Assembly (NCBI RefSeq): GCF_044466355.1
Contig: NZ_JBITMQ010000009.1
Location: forward strand, 316,036-380,035
Reading direction: 5' to 3'
Length of the DNA stretch: 64,000 nucleotides
From: Actinophytocola sp044466355
Lineage (GTDB): Bacteria; Actinomycetota; Actinomycetes; Mycobacteriales; Pseudonocardiaceae
A model generated the notes under the pieces. That model saw only the letters and a program-made list of their open reading frames with translations. It did no database searches and was not told the DNA's origin. The translations under genes were made by a program, and so were the position numbers. This document shows positions 10,674-19,926 of the stretch, in pieces; the first letter of the stretch is position 1, and every line of letters starts with the position of its first letter.

Positions 10674-11213
10674 ATGCCCCCGTCGTCCGGCAGGTCGCGT
10701 GGCGCCCGGTCGGGACGCCGCGGCAGGCGACGCGGGCGCCGCATGGCCGCGGTCGACGAGACCTCGGCGGGCGGGGTCGTCTTCAACGTGGCCCGCGACA
10801 AGATCGTGCTCATCGGCAGGCTCGACCGCCGCGGTCGCCTGCTGTGGTCGCTGCCGAAAGGCCACATCGAGGAGGGTGAGACCCCGGAGCAGACCGCCGT
10901 GCGGGAGGTCGGGGAAGAGACCGGCATCCAGGGCGAGATAATTCGACCGCTCGGCACCATCGACTACTGGTTCGTCGCGGAACGCCGCAGGATCCACAAG
11001 ACCGTGCACCACTTCCTCATGGAGGAGCGCGGCGGCGAACTGTCCGACGAGGACGTCGAGGTGACCGAGGTGGACTGGGTCGCGCTGGACGAGCTGGAGG
11101 ACAGGCTTGCGTACGCGGATGAGCGCCGCCTGGTCCGCAAGGCGCTCGAACTGCTCGCGATCCGCACGGACGAGAGCACACAGGACGTACCGGTCGAGGC
11201 TGATGGGGGCTGA
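10674..11213 (+). CDS. NUDIX hydrolase (MutT4-like)
   Basis: A 179-residue NUDIX pyrophosphohydrolase, the counterpart of mycobacterial mutT4. The Nudix box is intact: GHIEEGETPEQ then REVGEETGI around residues 60-85, carrying the metal-binding glutamates. The first 24 residues are Arg/Gly/Ser-rich and basic (RSGRRGRRRGRR), a possible nucleic-acid-binding tail. The ATG at 10674 is preceded by TACGAT ending 7 nt upstream, so it is probably leaderless. It opens the operon with the DUF6049 gene 6 bp downstream. Confidence 0.92.
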   Translation: MPPSSGRSRGARSGRRGRRRGRRMAAVDETSAGGVVFNVARDKIVLIGRLDRRGRLLWSLPKGHIEEGETPEQTAVREVGEETGIQGEIIRPLGTIDYWFVAERRRIHKTVHHFLMEERGGELSDEDVEVTEVDWVALDELEDRLAYADERRLVRKALELLAIRTDESTQDVPVEADGG

Positions 11214-11219
11214 CCAACC

Positions 11220-13418
11220 ATGACGCGCGGCTGGCGGGCGGGTGCGGCACTGCTCGCGTCCGCACTGCTCGCACTGTCCGCACCGGCCACGGCGGCGGAA
11301 CCCGCCCGGGCCCAGCCGGTCGGGCAGCCGGTGCAGCCCGCCGGCGGCGAACAGCCCCGCCTGCAGCTGACGGTCGACAAGATGTCACCGCGGGTGGTCA
11401 CCGCCACCACCCAGCAGCTGACGGTCAGCGGCCGGGTCACCAACACCGGTGACCGGCGCATCGAGGACATCAGCGTCCGCCTGCAGCGCGGCGAGGCGAT
11501 CGGGTCCGACCGCGCCATGCGCGACGTGCGCAACCAGCCGACCGACACGGCGACCGGCGACTTCGCCGACGTCAGCCGGTCGCTCCAGCCGGGCGACAGC
11601 GCGAACCTCTCGGTGACCATCCCGGTCCGCGGCGACGGCAAGACGCTGGGCATCGACGGGCCGGGCGTCTACCCCCTGCTGGTCAACGTCAACGGCAGGC
11701 CGGACTACGGCGAACAGGCCCGGCTCGCGGCCGTGTCGATCGCCCTGCCGGTCCTGTCCGTCCCGGGTGGCGGCCCGGCGGCCCAGCCGAAGGCGACCCC
11801 GCCCGCCGTGACGATCCTGTGGCCGCTGCTCGACGAACAGCCCAGGTCGCTGCCCGCCGCCGACAACAGCACCCTGCTCGCCGACGACGAGCTCGCCGAC
11901 TCGCTCGCGGCGGGCGGCCGCCTGTTCAACCTGGTCAACTCCGTGCTCACGGCGACCACGACGAACACCGACCTGCTGCGGTCCATCTGCTTCGTGGTCG
12001 ACCCGGACCTGCTCGACACCGTCTCGAAGATGACCGAGGGCTACCGGGTGCGGACCTCGGGCGGCAAGCTCGTCGAGGGCAGGGGCGCGCAGGCGGCCGC
12101 CGACTGGCTCACCCGCGTGCAGGACCTGACGCGCGGGCACTGCGTGGTGTCGCTGCCGTACGCGGACGCCGACCTGTCCGCGCTGTCCCGCGCGGGGTCC
12201 ACCGACCTCGCCCAACTGGCGGTGCCCAACGGTGCCGCGATCACCAGCAGGCTGCTGTCGCCGGTGGAGCCGCTCCCGAACGTGTACTGGCCGGCCAGTG
12301 GCACGTTCGACCAGAACACGCTGGTCGGCCTGTCGACCGGCGGCTCGCCGACGATCCTGGCCGACCCGGCGCACCTGCGGAACGTCGAGGGCCGCGCGCC
12401 GTACGTGCTCAACGCCCCGCAGACCGCGAACCCGGTCCGGGCGCTGCCGGTCGACTCGCTGGTGTCGAACGCGCTCGCGAACAACCCGCGCGACGCGGGC
12501 GTCTCCGTGCAGAACGGGCTCGCCGCCCTGACCTACCGCGCCGCGTTCGACCAGCGGGTCGGCGGTCAGGTGCTGGTCACGCCGCCGCGGCGGTGGCTCG
12601 CGTCGAACGCCGAGCTGGAGCAGTTCCTGTCGCTCGCCGGAGCGCTGTTCGAAGGCGGGTTCACCACCCCGCTGCCCCTGGACCAGGCGGTCCAGGCGCC
12701 GGACGGCGGCACCGCGGAGAGCGTCACCTACTCCCCGCAGGACAGCAGGCTGGAGATCCCGACCCAGATCACCGCGAACGTCATGCGGATCAACGCGACG
12801 CGGCGGGACCTGCTCGACGCGATGCCGTCGGACAACACGACCCGGGTCGAACCGAACCAGCTGCTCGCGCCGCTGGAGTACGGCCTCCTGCGCGGTGTCT
12901 CGACAGCGTGGCGCGGGCACGTCGACGGTGCCGCCGCCATGGTCTCCTACGTGGACGCGCGGCTCGACGGGCTGCGTGACCTGGTGGTCATCAACGACCC
13001 CGGCCGCCCGTACTCGCTCGCCTCGGGAGACAGCCCGATCCCGATCACGATCTACAACGGCCTGCCCGTCGCGATCGTCGTGCGGGTCACGCTCAGCCCC
13101 GTGCCGGGGCTGCGGCCCGAGACGATCCAGGACGTGCCGATCCCGCCGCTGTCGTCCGTCGGCCGCTACATCCCCGCCGAGGTGTCGAGATCGGGCCGGT
13201 TCACGGTCGACGTGCGGCTGACCACCCCGGGTGGCACGACGCTGGGCGAACCGGTGCGGCTGGAGCTGAACTCGACGTCGTACGGCATCATCAGCGTGGC
13301 CGTGACCGGCACGGCGGGTGCGGTGCTCGTGCTGCTCGTCGGGGTGCGTATCTTCCGCCGGGTGAAGGCGGCACGCGCCGGTGCACCCGAGGCGAGTGAG
13401 GAAATCGTTCAGCGATGA
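11220..13418 (+). CDS. DUF6049 secreted/anchored protein
   Basis: A 732-residue homolog of Rv3909 and its relatives, always next to murJ in actinobacteria. It begins with a signal peptide (basic start, ALLASALLALSAPATAAE), continues with a large extracytoplasmic region, and ends with one membrane helix (about residues 688-712, ISVAVTGTAGAVLVLLVGV) and a short basic cytoplasmic tail. This predicts an exported, C-terminally anchored protein facing the cell wall. Constant placement between NUDIX and murJ suggests a role linked to lipid II export or wall assembly, which is inference. Confidence 0.85.
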   Translation: MTRGWRAGAALLASALLALSAPATAAEPARAQPVGQPVQPAGGEQPRLQLTVDKMSPRVVTATTQQLTVSGRVTNTGDRRIEDISVRLQRGEAIGSDRAMRDVRNQPTDTATGDFADVSRSLQPGDSANLSVTIPVRGDGKTLGIDGPGVYPLLVNVNGRPDYGEQARLAAVSIALPVLSVPGGGPAAQPKATPPAVTILWPLLDEQPRSLPAADNSTLLADDELADSLAAGGRLFNLVNSVLTATTTNTDLLRSICFVVDPDLLDTVSKMTEGYRVRTSGGKLVEGRGAQAAADWLTRVQDLTRGHCVVSLPYADADLSALSRAGSTDLAQLAVPNGAAITSRLLSPVEPLPNVYWPASGTFDQNTLVGLSTGGSPTILADPAHLRNVEGRAPYVLNAPQTANPVRALPVDSLVSNALANNPRDAGVSVQNGLAALTYRAAFDQRVGGQVLVTPPRRWLASNAELEQFLSLAGALFEGGFTTPLPLDQAVQAPDGGTAESVTYSPQDSRLEIPTQITANVMRINATRRDLLDAMPSDNTTRVEPNQLLAPLEYGLLRGVSTAWRGHVDGAAAMVSYVDARLDGLRDLVVINDPGRPYSLASGDSPIPITIYNGLPVAIVVRVTLSPVPGLRPETIQDVPIPPLSSVGRYIPAEVSRSGRFTVDVRLTTPGGTTLGEPVRLELNSTSYGIISVAVTGTAGAVLVLLVGVRIFRRVKAARAGAPEASEEIVQR

Positions 13419-13455
13419 TGTTCGCTCCGCAAGCCCCGCTCAGCGTAGCGGCGAT

Positions 13456-15111
13456 ATGACCCGGCGCCTCGGGTCACAATCACAGACCGTGGACGGCCGG
13501 TCGCAGCAGAAACCGCCCTCGCTCGCCAAGGCGAGCGGGTCGATGGCGATCGCCACCCTGGTCAGCCGGATCACCGGGTTCGTGTGGAAGATCCAGCTCG
13601 CCTGGGTCGCGGGCCTCGGCGTGGTCAACGACTCGTTCACCGTGGCCAACACGCTGCCGAACATCGTCTACGAGCTGCTGCTCGGCGGTGTGCTGGCGAG
13701 CGTCGTGGTGCCGCTGCTGGTCCGCTCGCAAGACGACCCGGACGGCGGCCAGGGCTACACGAACCGGCTGCTGACCGTCGGCATGACCATGCTGTTCGGC
13801 GGCACGATCATCGCGGTCGCGCTGGCGCCGCTGCTGACGAACCTCTACATGGACGACTCGGGCGGGTCGGCGAACTCGGAGCTGACCACCGCGTTCGCCT
13901 ACCTGCTGCTGCCGGAGATCGTCTTCTACGGCCTGTTCGCGCTGCTGTCCGCGATCCTGCAGGCCAAGCACGTGTTCGGCCCGACCGCGTGGGCGCCCGT
14001 GATCAACAACCTGGTGATCATGGCGACCATCGGCGCGTACGCGCTCGTGCCGGGGGAGATCTCACTCGACCCGGTGCGCATGGGCGACGTGAAGCTGCTG
14101 GTCCTCGGTCTCGGCGTGACGCTCGGCATCGTCGTGCAGGCGCTCGTCCTGGTGCCCGCCCTGCGGCGGACCGGCTTCAGGTTCCGCTGGAACTGGGGCT
14201 TCGACGCCCGGCTCAAGGAGTTCGGCGGCCTCGCGCTGTGGGTCGTCGGATACGCCGCCATCAGCCAGATCGGTGTCGTGATCACCACCCGCGTGCTGAC
14301 GTCGGCGGCGTCGGGCGGTGCCGCGATCTACGCCAACGCGTGGCTGCTGTTCCAGCTGCCGTACGGGGTCATCGGCGTCTCGCTGCTGACCGCGATCATG
14401 CCGAGGATGTCCCGCGCGGCCGCCGACGGCGACACGGCGAAGCTGGTCGGCGACCTGTCGCTGGGCAGCAGGATGTCGACGGTGATGCTGGTGCCGATCA
14501 GCGCCATGCTCACGATCGCGGGCTCCGCGGTCGGCGTCGCGTTGTTCGCCGTCGGTGAGGCCGACCTCGACGACGCCGCCCGGCTCGGCGACGCACTCGC
14601 GTTCTCGGCGTTCGGGATCCTGCCGTACGCGCTGGTCATGCTGCAGCTGCGGGTGTTCTACGCGATGAAGGACTCCCGCACACCCACGCTGATCATGATC
14701 GTGATGACGGTCGTGAAGATCCCGCTGCTGTACTTCTGCGCCGACCGGCTCCGGCCGGAGGACGTGGTCGTCGGCGTGCTGCTGGTGAACTCGCTCACCT
14801 ACGTGGTCGGCGCGGTGCTCGGCCAGATGTGGCTGTGGGTGCGGCTCGGACGGCTGCAGAGTATGCGCGTGGTCAAGGTGATCGTGCAGACGATCGTCGC
14901 CGGGGTCGCCGGGGTGCTCGCCGCGTGGGGCGCCACGCTGCTGGCCGACCTGGTGCTCGGCGACGCGGGCCCCACGCTGACCGCGTGGGTCCACCTGGTG
15001 ATCCAGGGACTCGTGACGCTGGTGGTCGCGTTCGGCCTGCTCGCGGCGTTCCGGGTACCCGAATTGCAGCCCGCCACGCAACGAATCACCCGACTGGTGC
15101 GTCGCGGTTAG
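13456..15111 (+). CDS. murJ: Lipid II flippase MurJ
   Basis: A 551-residue MviN/MurJ polytopic protein of the MOP superfamily that moves lipid II across the membrane. The early signature SGSMAIATLVSRITGFVWK precedes about 14 hydrophobic segments; the DSFTVANTLPN stretch in loop 1-2 and later ALVMLQLRVFYAMKDSRTP are characteristic. ATG 13456 avoids overlap with the preceding gene. In M. tuberculosis the pseudokinase domain is fused to the C-terminus; here the protein stops after the membrane part and the kinase-like domain is a separate gene 105 bp downstream. Confidence 0.95.
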   Translation: MTRRLGSQSQTVDGRSQQKPPSLAKASGSMAIATLVSRITGFVWKIQLAWVAGLGVVNDSFTVANTLPNIVYELLLGGVLASVVVPLLVRSQDDPDGGQGYTNRLLTVGMTMLFGGTIIAVALAPLLTNLYMDDSGGSANSELTTAFAYLLLPEIVFYGLFALLSAILQAKHVFGPTAWAPVINNLVIMATIGAYALVPGEISLDPVRMGDVKLLVLGLGVTLGIVVQALVLVPALRRTGFRFRWNWGFDARLKEFGGLALWVVGYAAISQIGVVITTRVLTSAASGGAAIYANAWLLFQLPYGVIGVSLLTAIMPRMSRAAADGDTAKLVGDLSLGSRMSTVMLVPISAMLTIAGSAVGVALFAVGEADLDDAARLGDALAFSAFGILPYALVMLQLRVFYAMKDSRTPTLIMIVMTVVKIPLLYFCADRLRPEDVVVGVLLVNSLTYVVGAVLGQMWLWVRLGRLQSMRVVKVIVQTIVAGVAGVLAAWGATLLADLVLGDAGPTLTAWVHLVIQGLVTLVVAFGLLAAFRVPELQPATQRITRLVRRG

Positions 15112-15216
15112 TAGTCAACGACAGGAACAACGAACCCACGTCACGTACCCTCGTTCTGATACTCACAACAGCGGAGGGTGTCCGTCGCGCGCTGGGCGCT
15201 GGGCGGGGAGAGAGCA

Positions 15217-16776
15217 GTGACCACGAGACGAACCGAGTCCCTGACCGGCGAGTTGCCCCCCGGCGGAGAGCCAGGCGGGGAGGGTTTCCTGCTGCCCGGA
15301 GCCGTGATCGGGGACGGCCGCTACCGCCTGCTCGCCCAGTTCGGCCACGACATGCGCGCCGAGGCACAGCTGTGGCGCGCCCGCGACGGGCAGCTGCGCC
15401 GTGACGTCGCGCTGACGGTGCTTGTCGGCGACGCTCAGGACGGCCCACGCGCCCAGGCCGCGCGCCGCACGCTGGAGCGGGCCGCGCACGCCGCCGCGTT
15501 CACCCACCCGGCCACCGCCCGCGTGCTGGACGTGCTGAGCCTCGGCAACGGCATCTCCCCGGGCGAGGGCCTGCTCGGCATCATCGTCGCCGACTGGTCC
15601 TCCGGCACCGACCTGATCGACCTCATCGCCGAGCACCCGCTGCCCGCGGGCAACGCGGCCCGGCTGCTGGAGCCGCTCGCCTCGGCCGTCGAACGCGCCC
15701 ACCACGCCGGTCTCGTGCTCGGCGTCGACCACCCGCAGCGCATCCGCGTCGGCACCGACGGGATGCTGCGGCTGGCGTTCCCCGGCCCGCTGCCCGAGGC
15801 CGTGCCACGCGACGACGTCAAGGGCCTGGGCGCGGTCCTGTACGTGCTGCTCACCGGCCGCTGGCCGCTGCCGGGCGGGCCCGAGGCCATCCCGACCGCA
15901 CCCGTCTCGCCGGACGGCCTGATCGTGCCGCCGCACGTCCTCGCTCCGTTCATCCCGCCGGGCCTGTCCGCGCTCGCGATCCGCAGCCTCGAGGACACGC
16001 AGATGGGCGGCATCCACACCAGCGCGACGCTGCTCGCCGTGCTCGACGAGGCCGCGCGGTCGGCGGAGCGCACCGAGTTCCTCGGGCCCGTCGCCGTCCC
16101 GGCCGACGAGGGCGAGGGCGGCGCGGTCTGGACCACCAGACCGCCGATCCGCGACCGTTCCCGCAGACGCAAGCTCGCCATCGGCGTCACCGCGCTCGCG
16201 ATCGCGGTCGTCGCCATCCTCGCGTGGCTGGGCACGCTGCTCATCGACTTCTTCGGCGACGACCCGGGCAGCGGCGGCGACACCGTGGTCGTCGAGCAGC
16301 CCGCGCCGACGAGCGGGAACAGCCCGGCACCCGCGCCGAAGCCGGCCAAACCGCTGCAGCCCGCCTCGATCGAGGTGTTCAACGTCGGCGGCACCCCGGA
16401 CAACCCGCGCCGCGCCGGTTTCGCCACGGACGGCGACCCCGGCACGGAGTGGCGCACCGACACCTACAAGCAGCAGTTCCCGGCGCTCAAGCCCGGGGTC
16501 GGGCTGATGGCGTCGTTCGCGGAGTCGGTGAAGTTCGCGTCGGTGATCATCGAGTCGCCGAGCCCGAACACCGTGGTGGAGATCCGCACGTCGCCGTCCG
16601 GCACCCCGTCGCTCGACGAGACCAAGGTCATCGGCAAGGCCACGCTGCAGGGCGGCAGGACCGAGATCAAGCTCGCGAACGCCGAACCGACCCAGTACGT
16701 CCTGGTCTGGATCACCCAGCTCGGCGACGGCAACAGGTCCGCGCTGGGCGAGGTGCAGTTCATCCGCGCGCGGTGA
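15217..16776 (+). CDS. Membrane pseudokinase with discoidin-like domain (MviN partner)
   Basis: A 519-residue protein equivalent to the C-terminal half of mycobacterial MviN (Rv3910). Residues about 20-290 have a protein-kinase fold, but the VAIK lysine is replaced (RDVALTVLV), there is no HRD catalytic motif and no DFG, so it is a pseudokinase. A basic stretch and one membrane helix (about residues 320-345) lead to a Pro/Ala linker and an extracellular F5/8 (discoidin)-type domain containing FATDGDPGTEWR. In mycobacteria this domain, when phosphorylated, recruits FhaA to regulate MurJ. GTG 15217 has GGGGAG upstream; a start 39 nt earlier is possible. Confidence 0.88.
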   Translation: MTTRRTESLTGELPPGGEPGGEGFLLPGAVIGDGRYRLLAQFGHDMRAEAQLWRARDGQLRRDVALTVLVGDAQDGPRAQAARRTLERAAHAAAFTHPATARVLDVLSLGNGISPGEGLLGIIVADWSSGTDLIDLIAEHPLPAGNAARLLEPLASAVERAHHAGLVLGVDHPQRIRVGTDGMLRLAFPGPLPEAVPRDDVKGLGAVLYVLLTGRWPLPGGPEAIPTAPVSPDGLIVPPHVLAPFIPPGLSALAIRSLEDTQMGGIHTSATLLAVLDEAARSAERTEFLGPVAVPADEGEGGAVWTTRPPIRDRSRRRKLAIGVTALAIAVVAILAWLGTLLIDFFGDDPGSGGDTVVVEQPAPTSGNSPAPAPKPAKPLQPASIEVFNVGGTPDNPRRAGFATDGDPGTEWRTDTYKQQFPALKPGVGLMASFAESVKFASVIIESPSPNTVVEIRTSPSGTPSLDETKVIGKATLQGGRTEIKLANAEPTQYVLVWITQLGDGNRSALGEVQFIRAR

Positions 16777-16842
16777 CCCCTACGCCACCGTGGGCAGGGC
16801 CACACCGCGAATGGGTGAACGCGCGACCGATATCCTCCTCAC

Positions 16843-17469
16843 GTGACCACCGCTGCCAGCTCGGACGCCGACCTCATCGCGGCACACGCCGCCGGGGATC
16901 CGCGTGCCTTCGGCGAGCTGGTCCGCCGGCACCGTGATCGCATGTGGGCCGTCGCCCTGCGCACCCTCCGGGACCCCGAGGAAGCATCCGACGCGTTGCA
17001 GGAGGCGTTCATCTCCGCCTTCCGCGCCGCGGGTTCCTTCCGGGCCGAATCGCAGGTGACCACCTGGCTGCACCGGATCGTGGTGAACGCGTGCCTGGAC
17101 CGGGTGCGGCGCCGGCAGGCCAGGCCGACCGTGCCCCTGCCGGAGACCGGACCGGGCGAGCCAGTCGCCCCGCGGGACTCGATGTCCGAGCGGGAGACCA
17201 AGCTCGTCGTGCAGAAGGCTCTCAACGGCCTGTCCGAGGACCAGCGGGTCCCGATCGTGCTCGTCGACGTGGAGGGCTACTCGGTGGCGGAGACCGCCAA
17301 GATGCTCGGCATCGCGGAGGGCACCGTGAAGAGCCGGTGTGCGCGGGGTCGCGCCAAGCTGGCCAAAGTTCTGGGGCATCTGCGGAACCCCGATGCAGAT
17401 GCGAACGTCCCAGATGGCGCAGTTGAAGGGCGAGACGTGCCGGTGCGGCGCCGCTGGGAGGGACGATGA
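16843..17469 (+). CDS. sigM: ECF RNA polymerase sigma factor SigM
   Basis: A 208-residue sigma-70 factor with regions 2 and 4 only. Region 2 (about residues 20-85) includes DPEEASDALQEAFISAFR; region 4 (about 120-175) carries the helix-turn-helix EGYSVAETAKMLGIAEGTVKSR. A TATCCT -10 element at 16831-16836 ends 6 nt before the GTG start, so it is probably leaderless. Synteny with murJ, anti-sigma, trxB and trxA matches mycobacterial SigM. The gene overlaps the anti-sigma gene by 4 nt (ATGA). Confidence 0.94.
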   Translation: MTTAASSDADLIAAHAAGDPRAFGELVRRHRDRMWAVALRTLRDPEEASDALQEAFISAFRAAGSFRAESQVTTWLHRIVVNACLDRVRRRQARPTVPLPETGPGEPVAPRDSMSERETKLVVQKALNGLSEDQRVPIVLVDVEGYSVAETAKMLGIAEGTVKSRCARGRAKLAKVLGHLRNPDADANVPDGAVEGRDVPVRRRWEGR

Positions 17470-18236
17470 CGGACAGCACGAGGGGAACGGGGGTCCCTAA
17501 CGGGCCGCCGTGGTCTGTCGACGTGCTCGCCGACCTGCACGCAGGCGCCCTGGACCCGAGGCAGTCCGCGGCACTGTGGGCGCAGGTCAACCGGGACCCG
17601 GAGGCGCAGGCGATCCTCGCCGCGCTCGACAGCGTCAAGCACGACCTCGACGGGCTCGACGACGGACCGTTCGAGCCGATGCCCGCGCACTTCGCGGCCC
17701 AGCTCGACAACGCCATCGCCGCCGAGGCCGCCAGGACCATGCCCGCCGCTCGGCAGCCGGGCGTCGCCCCGGTCTCCGACATGGCGCAGGCACGCCGCAA
17801 GCGCAACCGCAGGATGGGGTGGGTCGGCGGGCTGGTGACCGCCGCGGCCGCCGTCGCCGCGATCACGTTCGTGGCGCTGCCCGGGCAGGAGACGGGCGGC
17901 AACCCGGTGGCCGGGGACAAGGGCAACAGCTCGCAGGAGGCGCCCGGCCAGGAGCCGCCGCTCGCGCTGAAGGGCGACGACCTCGGCCCGGCCATCAACG
18001 GCCTGTCCGGCAAGAAGGACTACGGCCCCTTCGACGACGAGCAGGGCCTGAAGGACTGCCTGTCGGAGAAGGGGATCGCGGACCCGTCGGTCATCGGTGC
18101 GCGGGAGGTGACGCTCGACGGCACGGAGGGCGTGGCCGCGCTGCTCGCAGGCGGCGAGGACGGTCACCGGTTCCGGCTGGTCATCGTGGCGCCCGACTGT
18201 TCCGGCGACCTGATCACCGACACGTCGATCGGCTGA
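17466..18236 (+). CDS. Anti-sigma-M factor (RsmA-like) membrane protein
   Basis: A 256-residue protein translationally coupled to sigM. The N-terminal cytoplasmic part (WSVDVLADLHAGALDP, then acidic helices) resembles an anti-sigma domain, one membrane helix spans about residues 118-138, and an extracytoplasmic C-terminal domain contains two cysteines (DCLSEKG near 198 and APDCSGD near 245) that could form a disulfide. It probably tethers SigM and releases it on oxidative or envelope stress, as inferred from context. Confidence 0.85.
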   Translation: MTDSTRGTGVPNGPPWSVDVLADLHAGALDPRQSAALWAQVNRDPEAQAILAALDSVKHDLDGLDDGPFEPMPAHFAAQLDNAIAAEAARTMPAARQPGVAPVSDMAQARRKRNRRMGWVGGLVTAAAAVAAITFVALPGQETGGNPVAGDKGNSSQEAPGQEPPLALKGDDLGPAINGLSGKKDYGPFDDEQGLKDCLSEKGIADPSVIGAREVTLDGTEGVAALLAGGEDGHRFRLVIVAPDCSGDLITDTSIG

Positions 18237-18251
18237 GCAACAACACTTCGC

Positions 18252-18287
18252 GAGCCGCGGGTGGAACCTGGTTTCCGCCCGCGGCTC
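18252..18287 (+). terminator. Terminator after sigM operon
   Basis: Arms GAGCCGCGGG and CCCGCGGCTC pair perfectly (10 bp) around a 16-nt loop, 16 bp after the anti-sigma stop. No T run follows, as is common in high-GC actinobacteria. Confidence 0.65.
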
Positions 18288-18316
18288 CGTTATGCGCACG
18301 GTCACCACGTACGCGT

Positions 18317-18341
18317 GGAACAACCGACACCTACGATCGTG
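18317..18341 (+). promoter_or_regulatory. ECF-type promoter upstream of trxB
   Basis: GGAAC at 18317-18321 is followed after 16 nt by CGTG at 18338-18341. This matches the GGAAC-N16-CGT pattern of ECF promoters of the SigM/SigR type and sits 44 bp before the trxB start. It fits control of thioredoxin by the adjacent SigM; the link is inferred. Confidence 0.5.
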
Positions 18342-18384
18342 TTACACGAGTGCGCAGCAACGAGCGCCCCGCTTCGGAGGTCTG

Positions 18385-19374
18385 ATGTCCGAGAACGTCC
18401 GCGACGTGATCATCGTCGGGTCCGGCCCGGCCGGCTACACGGCGGCCGTGTACACCGCACGTGCCCAGCTGGAGCCCCTGGTCTTCGAGGGCACACAGTT
18501 CGGTGGCGCCCTCATGACCACCACCGACGTGGAGAACTACCCGGGTTTCCGCGACGGCATCATGGGGCCCGACCTCATGGAGCAGATGCGGGCGCAGGCC
18601 GAGCGCTTCGGCGCGGAGCTGCGGGCCGAGGACGTCGAAGAGGTCCAGTTGGACGGCCCGGTGAAGTACGTCACCGCGAACGGCGTCCGGTACGCCGCGA
18701 AGGCGGTCATCCTCGCGATGGGCGCCGCCGCGCGGTACCTGCACGTGCCGGGTGAGCAGGAGCTGCTGGGGCACGGCGTCTCCGCGTGCGCCACCTGCGA
18801 CGGCTTCTTCTTCCGCGACCAGGACATCGCCGTGGTGGGCGGCGGTGACTCCGCGATGGAGGAGGCCACCTTCCTGACCAAGTTCGCGCGGTCGGTCACG
18901 ATCATCCACCGGCGCCAGGAGTTCCGGGCGTCGAAGATCATGCTGGAGCGCGCGCGGGCCAACGAGAAGATCCGGTGGCAGCTCGACTCCGAGGTGCTCG
19001 AGGTGCTCGGCGAGGGCAACGTCGCCGGCGTGAAGCTGCGGAACACGGTCACCGGCGAGGAGTCGGTGCTGGACGTCACCGGCCTGTTCATGGCCATCGG
19101 CCACGACCCGCGCAGCGCGCTGGTCAAGGGCCAGGTCGACCTGGACGCGGACGGGTACGTCCAGGTTCGCCCGCACACCACGTACACCAACGTCGACGGC
19201 GTGTTCGCCGCCGGTGACCTGGTGGACCGCACCTACCGGCAGGCGATCACCGCCGCCGGCTCCGGTTGCTCCGCCGCGATCGACGCGGAGCGCTGGCTGT
19301 CCGAGCACGGTGAGCCGAAGGCCGAGACGGCACCTGAACTCGTCGGCGGCGGCTACGCCCCGACTCAGAACTGA
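18385..19374 (+). CDS. trxB: Thioredoxin reductase
   Basis: A 329-residue NADPH-dependent flavoenzyme that keeps thioredoxin reduced. FAD-binding GSGPAGYTAAVY lies near residue 11, the redox-active CATC motif near residue 134 (SACATCDGFF), and the NADPH-binding GGGDSAMEEA near residue 153; the FAD end motif is VFAAGDLVD. ATG 18385 has GGAGG 6 nt upstream. The gene is 12 bp before trxA and makes an operon with it. Confidence 0.97.
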   Translation: MSENVRDVIIVGSGPAGYTAAVYTARAQLEPLVFEGTQFGGALMTTTDVENYPGFRDGIMGPDLMEQMRAQAERFGAELRAEDVEEVQLDGPVKYVTANGVRYAAKAVILAMGAAARYLHVPGEQELLGHGVSACATCDGFFFRDQDIAVVGGGDSAMEEATFLTKFARSVTIIHRRQEFRASKIMLERARANEKIRWQLDSEVLEVLGEGNVAGVKLRNTVTGEESVLDVTGLFMAIGHDPRSALVKGQVDLDADGYVQVRPHTTYTNVDGVFAAGDLVDRTYRQAITAAGSGCSAAIDAERWLSEHGEPKAETAPELVGGGYAPTQN

Positions 19375-19386
19375 AAGAGGGAGAAC

Positions 19387-19713
19387 ATGGCCGGAAACAC
19401 CGTGACCGTCACCGACGCGTCCTTCTCCGACGACGTCCTGAACAGCGACAAGCCGGTGCTGGTCGACTTCTGGGCTACGTGGTGCGGGCCGTGCCGGATG
19501 GTCGCGCCGGTGCTCGAGGAGATCGCCGCCGAGCACGGTGACAAGCTCACCGTCGCGAAGCTGGACGTCGACGCGAACCCGACCGTCGCGCGTGACTACC
19601 AGGTCCTCTCCATCCCGACCCTGATGGTCTTCAAGGGCGGCGAGAAGGTGAAGGAGATCGTGGGTGCCAAGCCGAAGGCCGCGCTCCTGAACGATCTGTC
19701 CGACTTCATCTGA
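19387..19713 (+). CDS. trxA: Thioredoxin
   Basis: A 108-residue thioredoxin with the active site WCGPC at residues 32-36 and the cis-proline loop SIPTLMVFK near residue 72. GAGGGAG gives a good ribosome site before the ATG. It is the trxC counterpart of the mycobacterial origin region and accepts electrons from the adjacent TrxB. Confidence 0.97.
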   Translation: MAGNTVTVTDASFSDDVLNSDKPVLVDFWATWCGPCRMVAPVLEEIAAEHGDKLTVAKLDVDANPTVARDYQVLSIPTLMVFKGGEKVKEIVGAKPKAALLNDLSDFI

Positions 19714-19740
19714 GCCGTGTGTCCTCTGTGACAACCGTTC

Positions 19741-19774
19741 AACGGCGCGCACCGTCCTTCAGGTGTGCGCCGTT
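19741..19774 (+). terminator. Terminator after trxA
   Basis: AACGGCGCGCACC pairs with GGTGTGCGCCGTT (one G-T pair) around an 8-nt loop, 28 bp after the trxA stop, followed by GTG TGCC rather than a T run. Confidence 0.7.
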
Positions 19775-19926
19775 GTGCCATATGGGGTGAGCGGTTGGAC
19801 GCGGCACGTGACCCCGCAAGCCGCGGCTCTGGAGACAGGGCACAATAGTGGACCAGCAGACGTGCTGCGACAGGAATGGAAAATCTGCGCCGACTCGGGT
19901 CGGTGCCCGATCCGAGCGAGGGGTGC

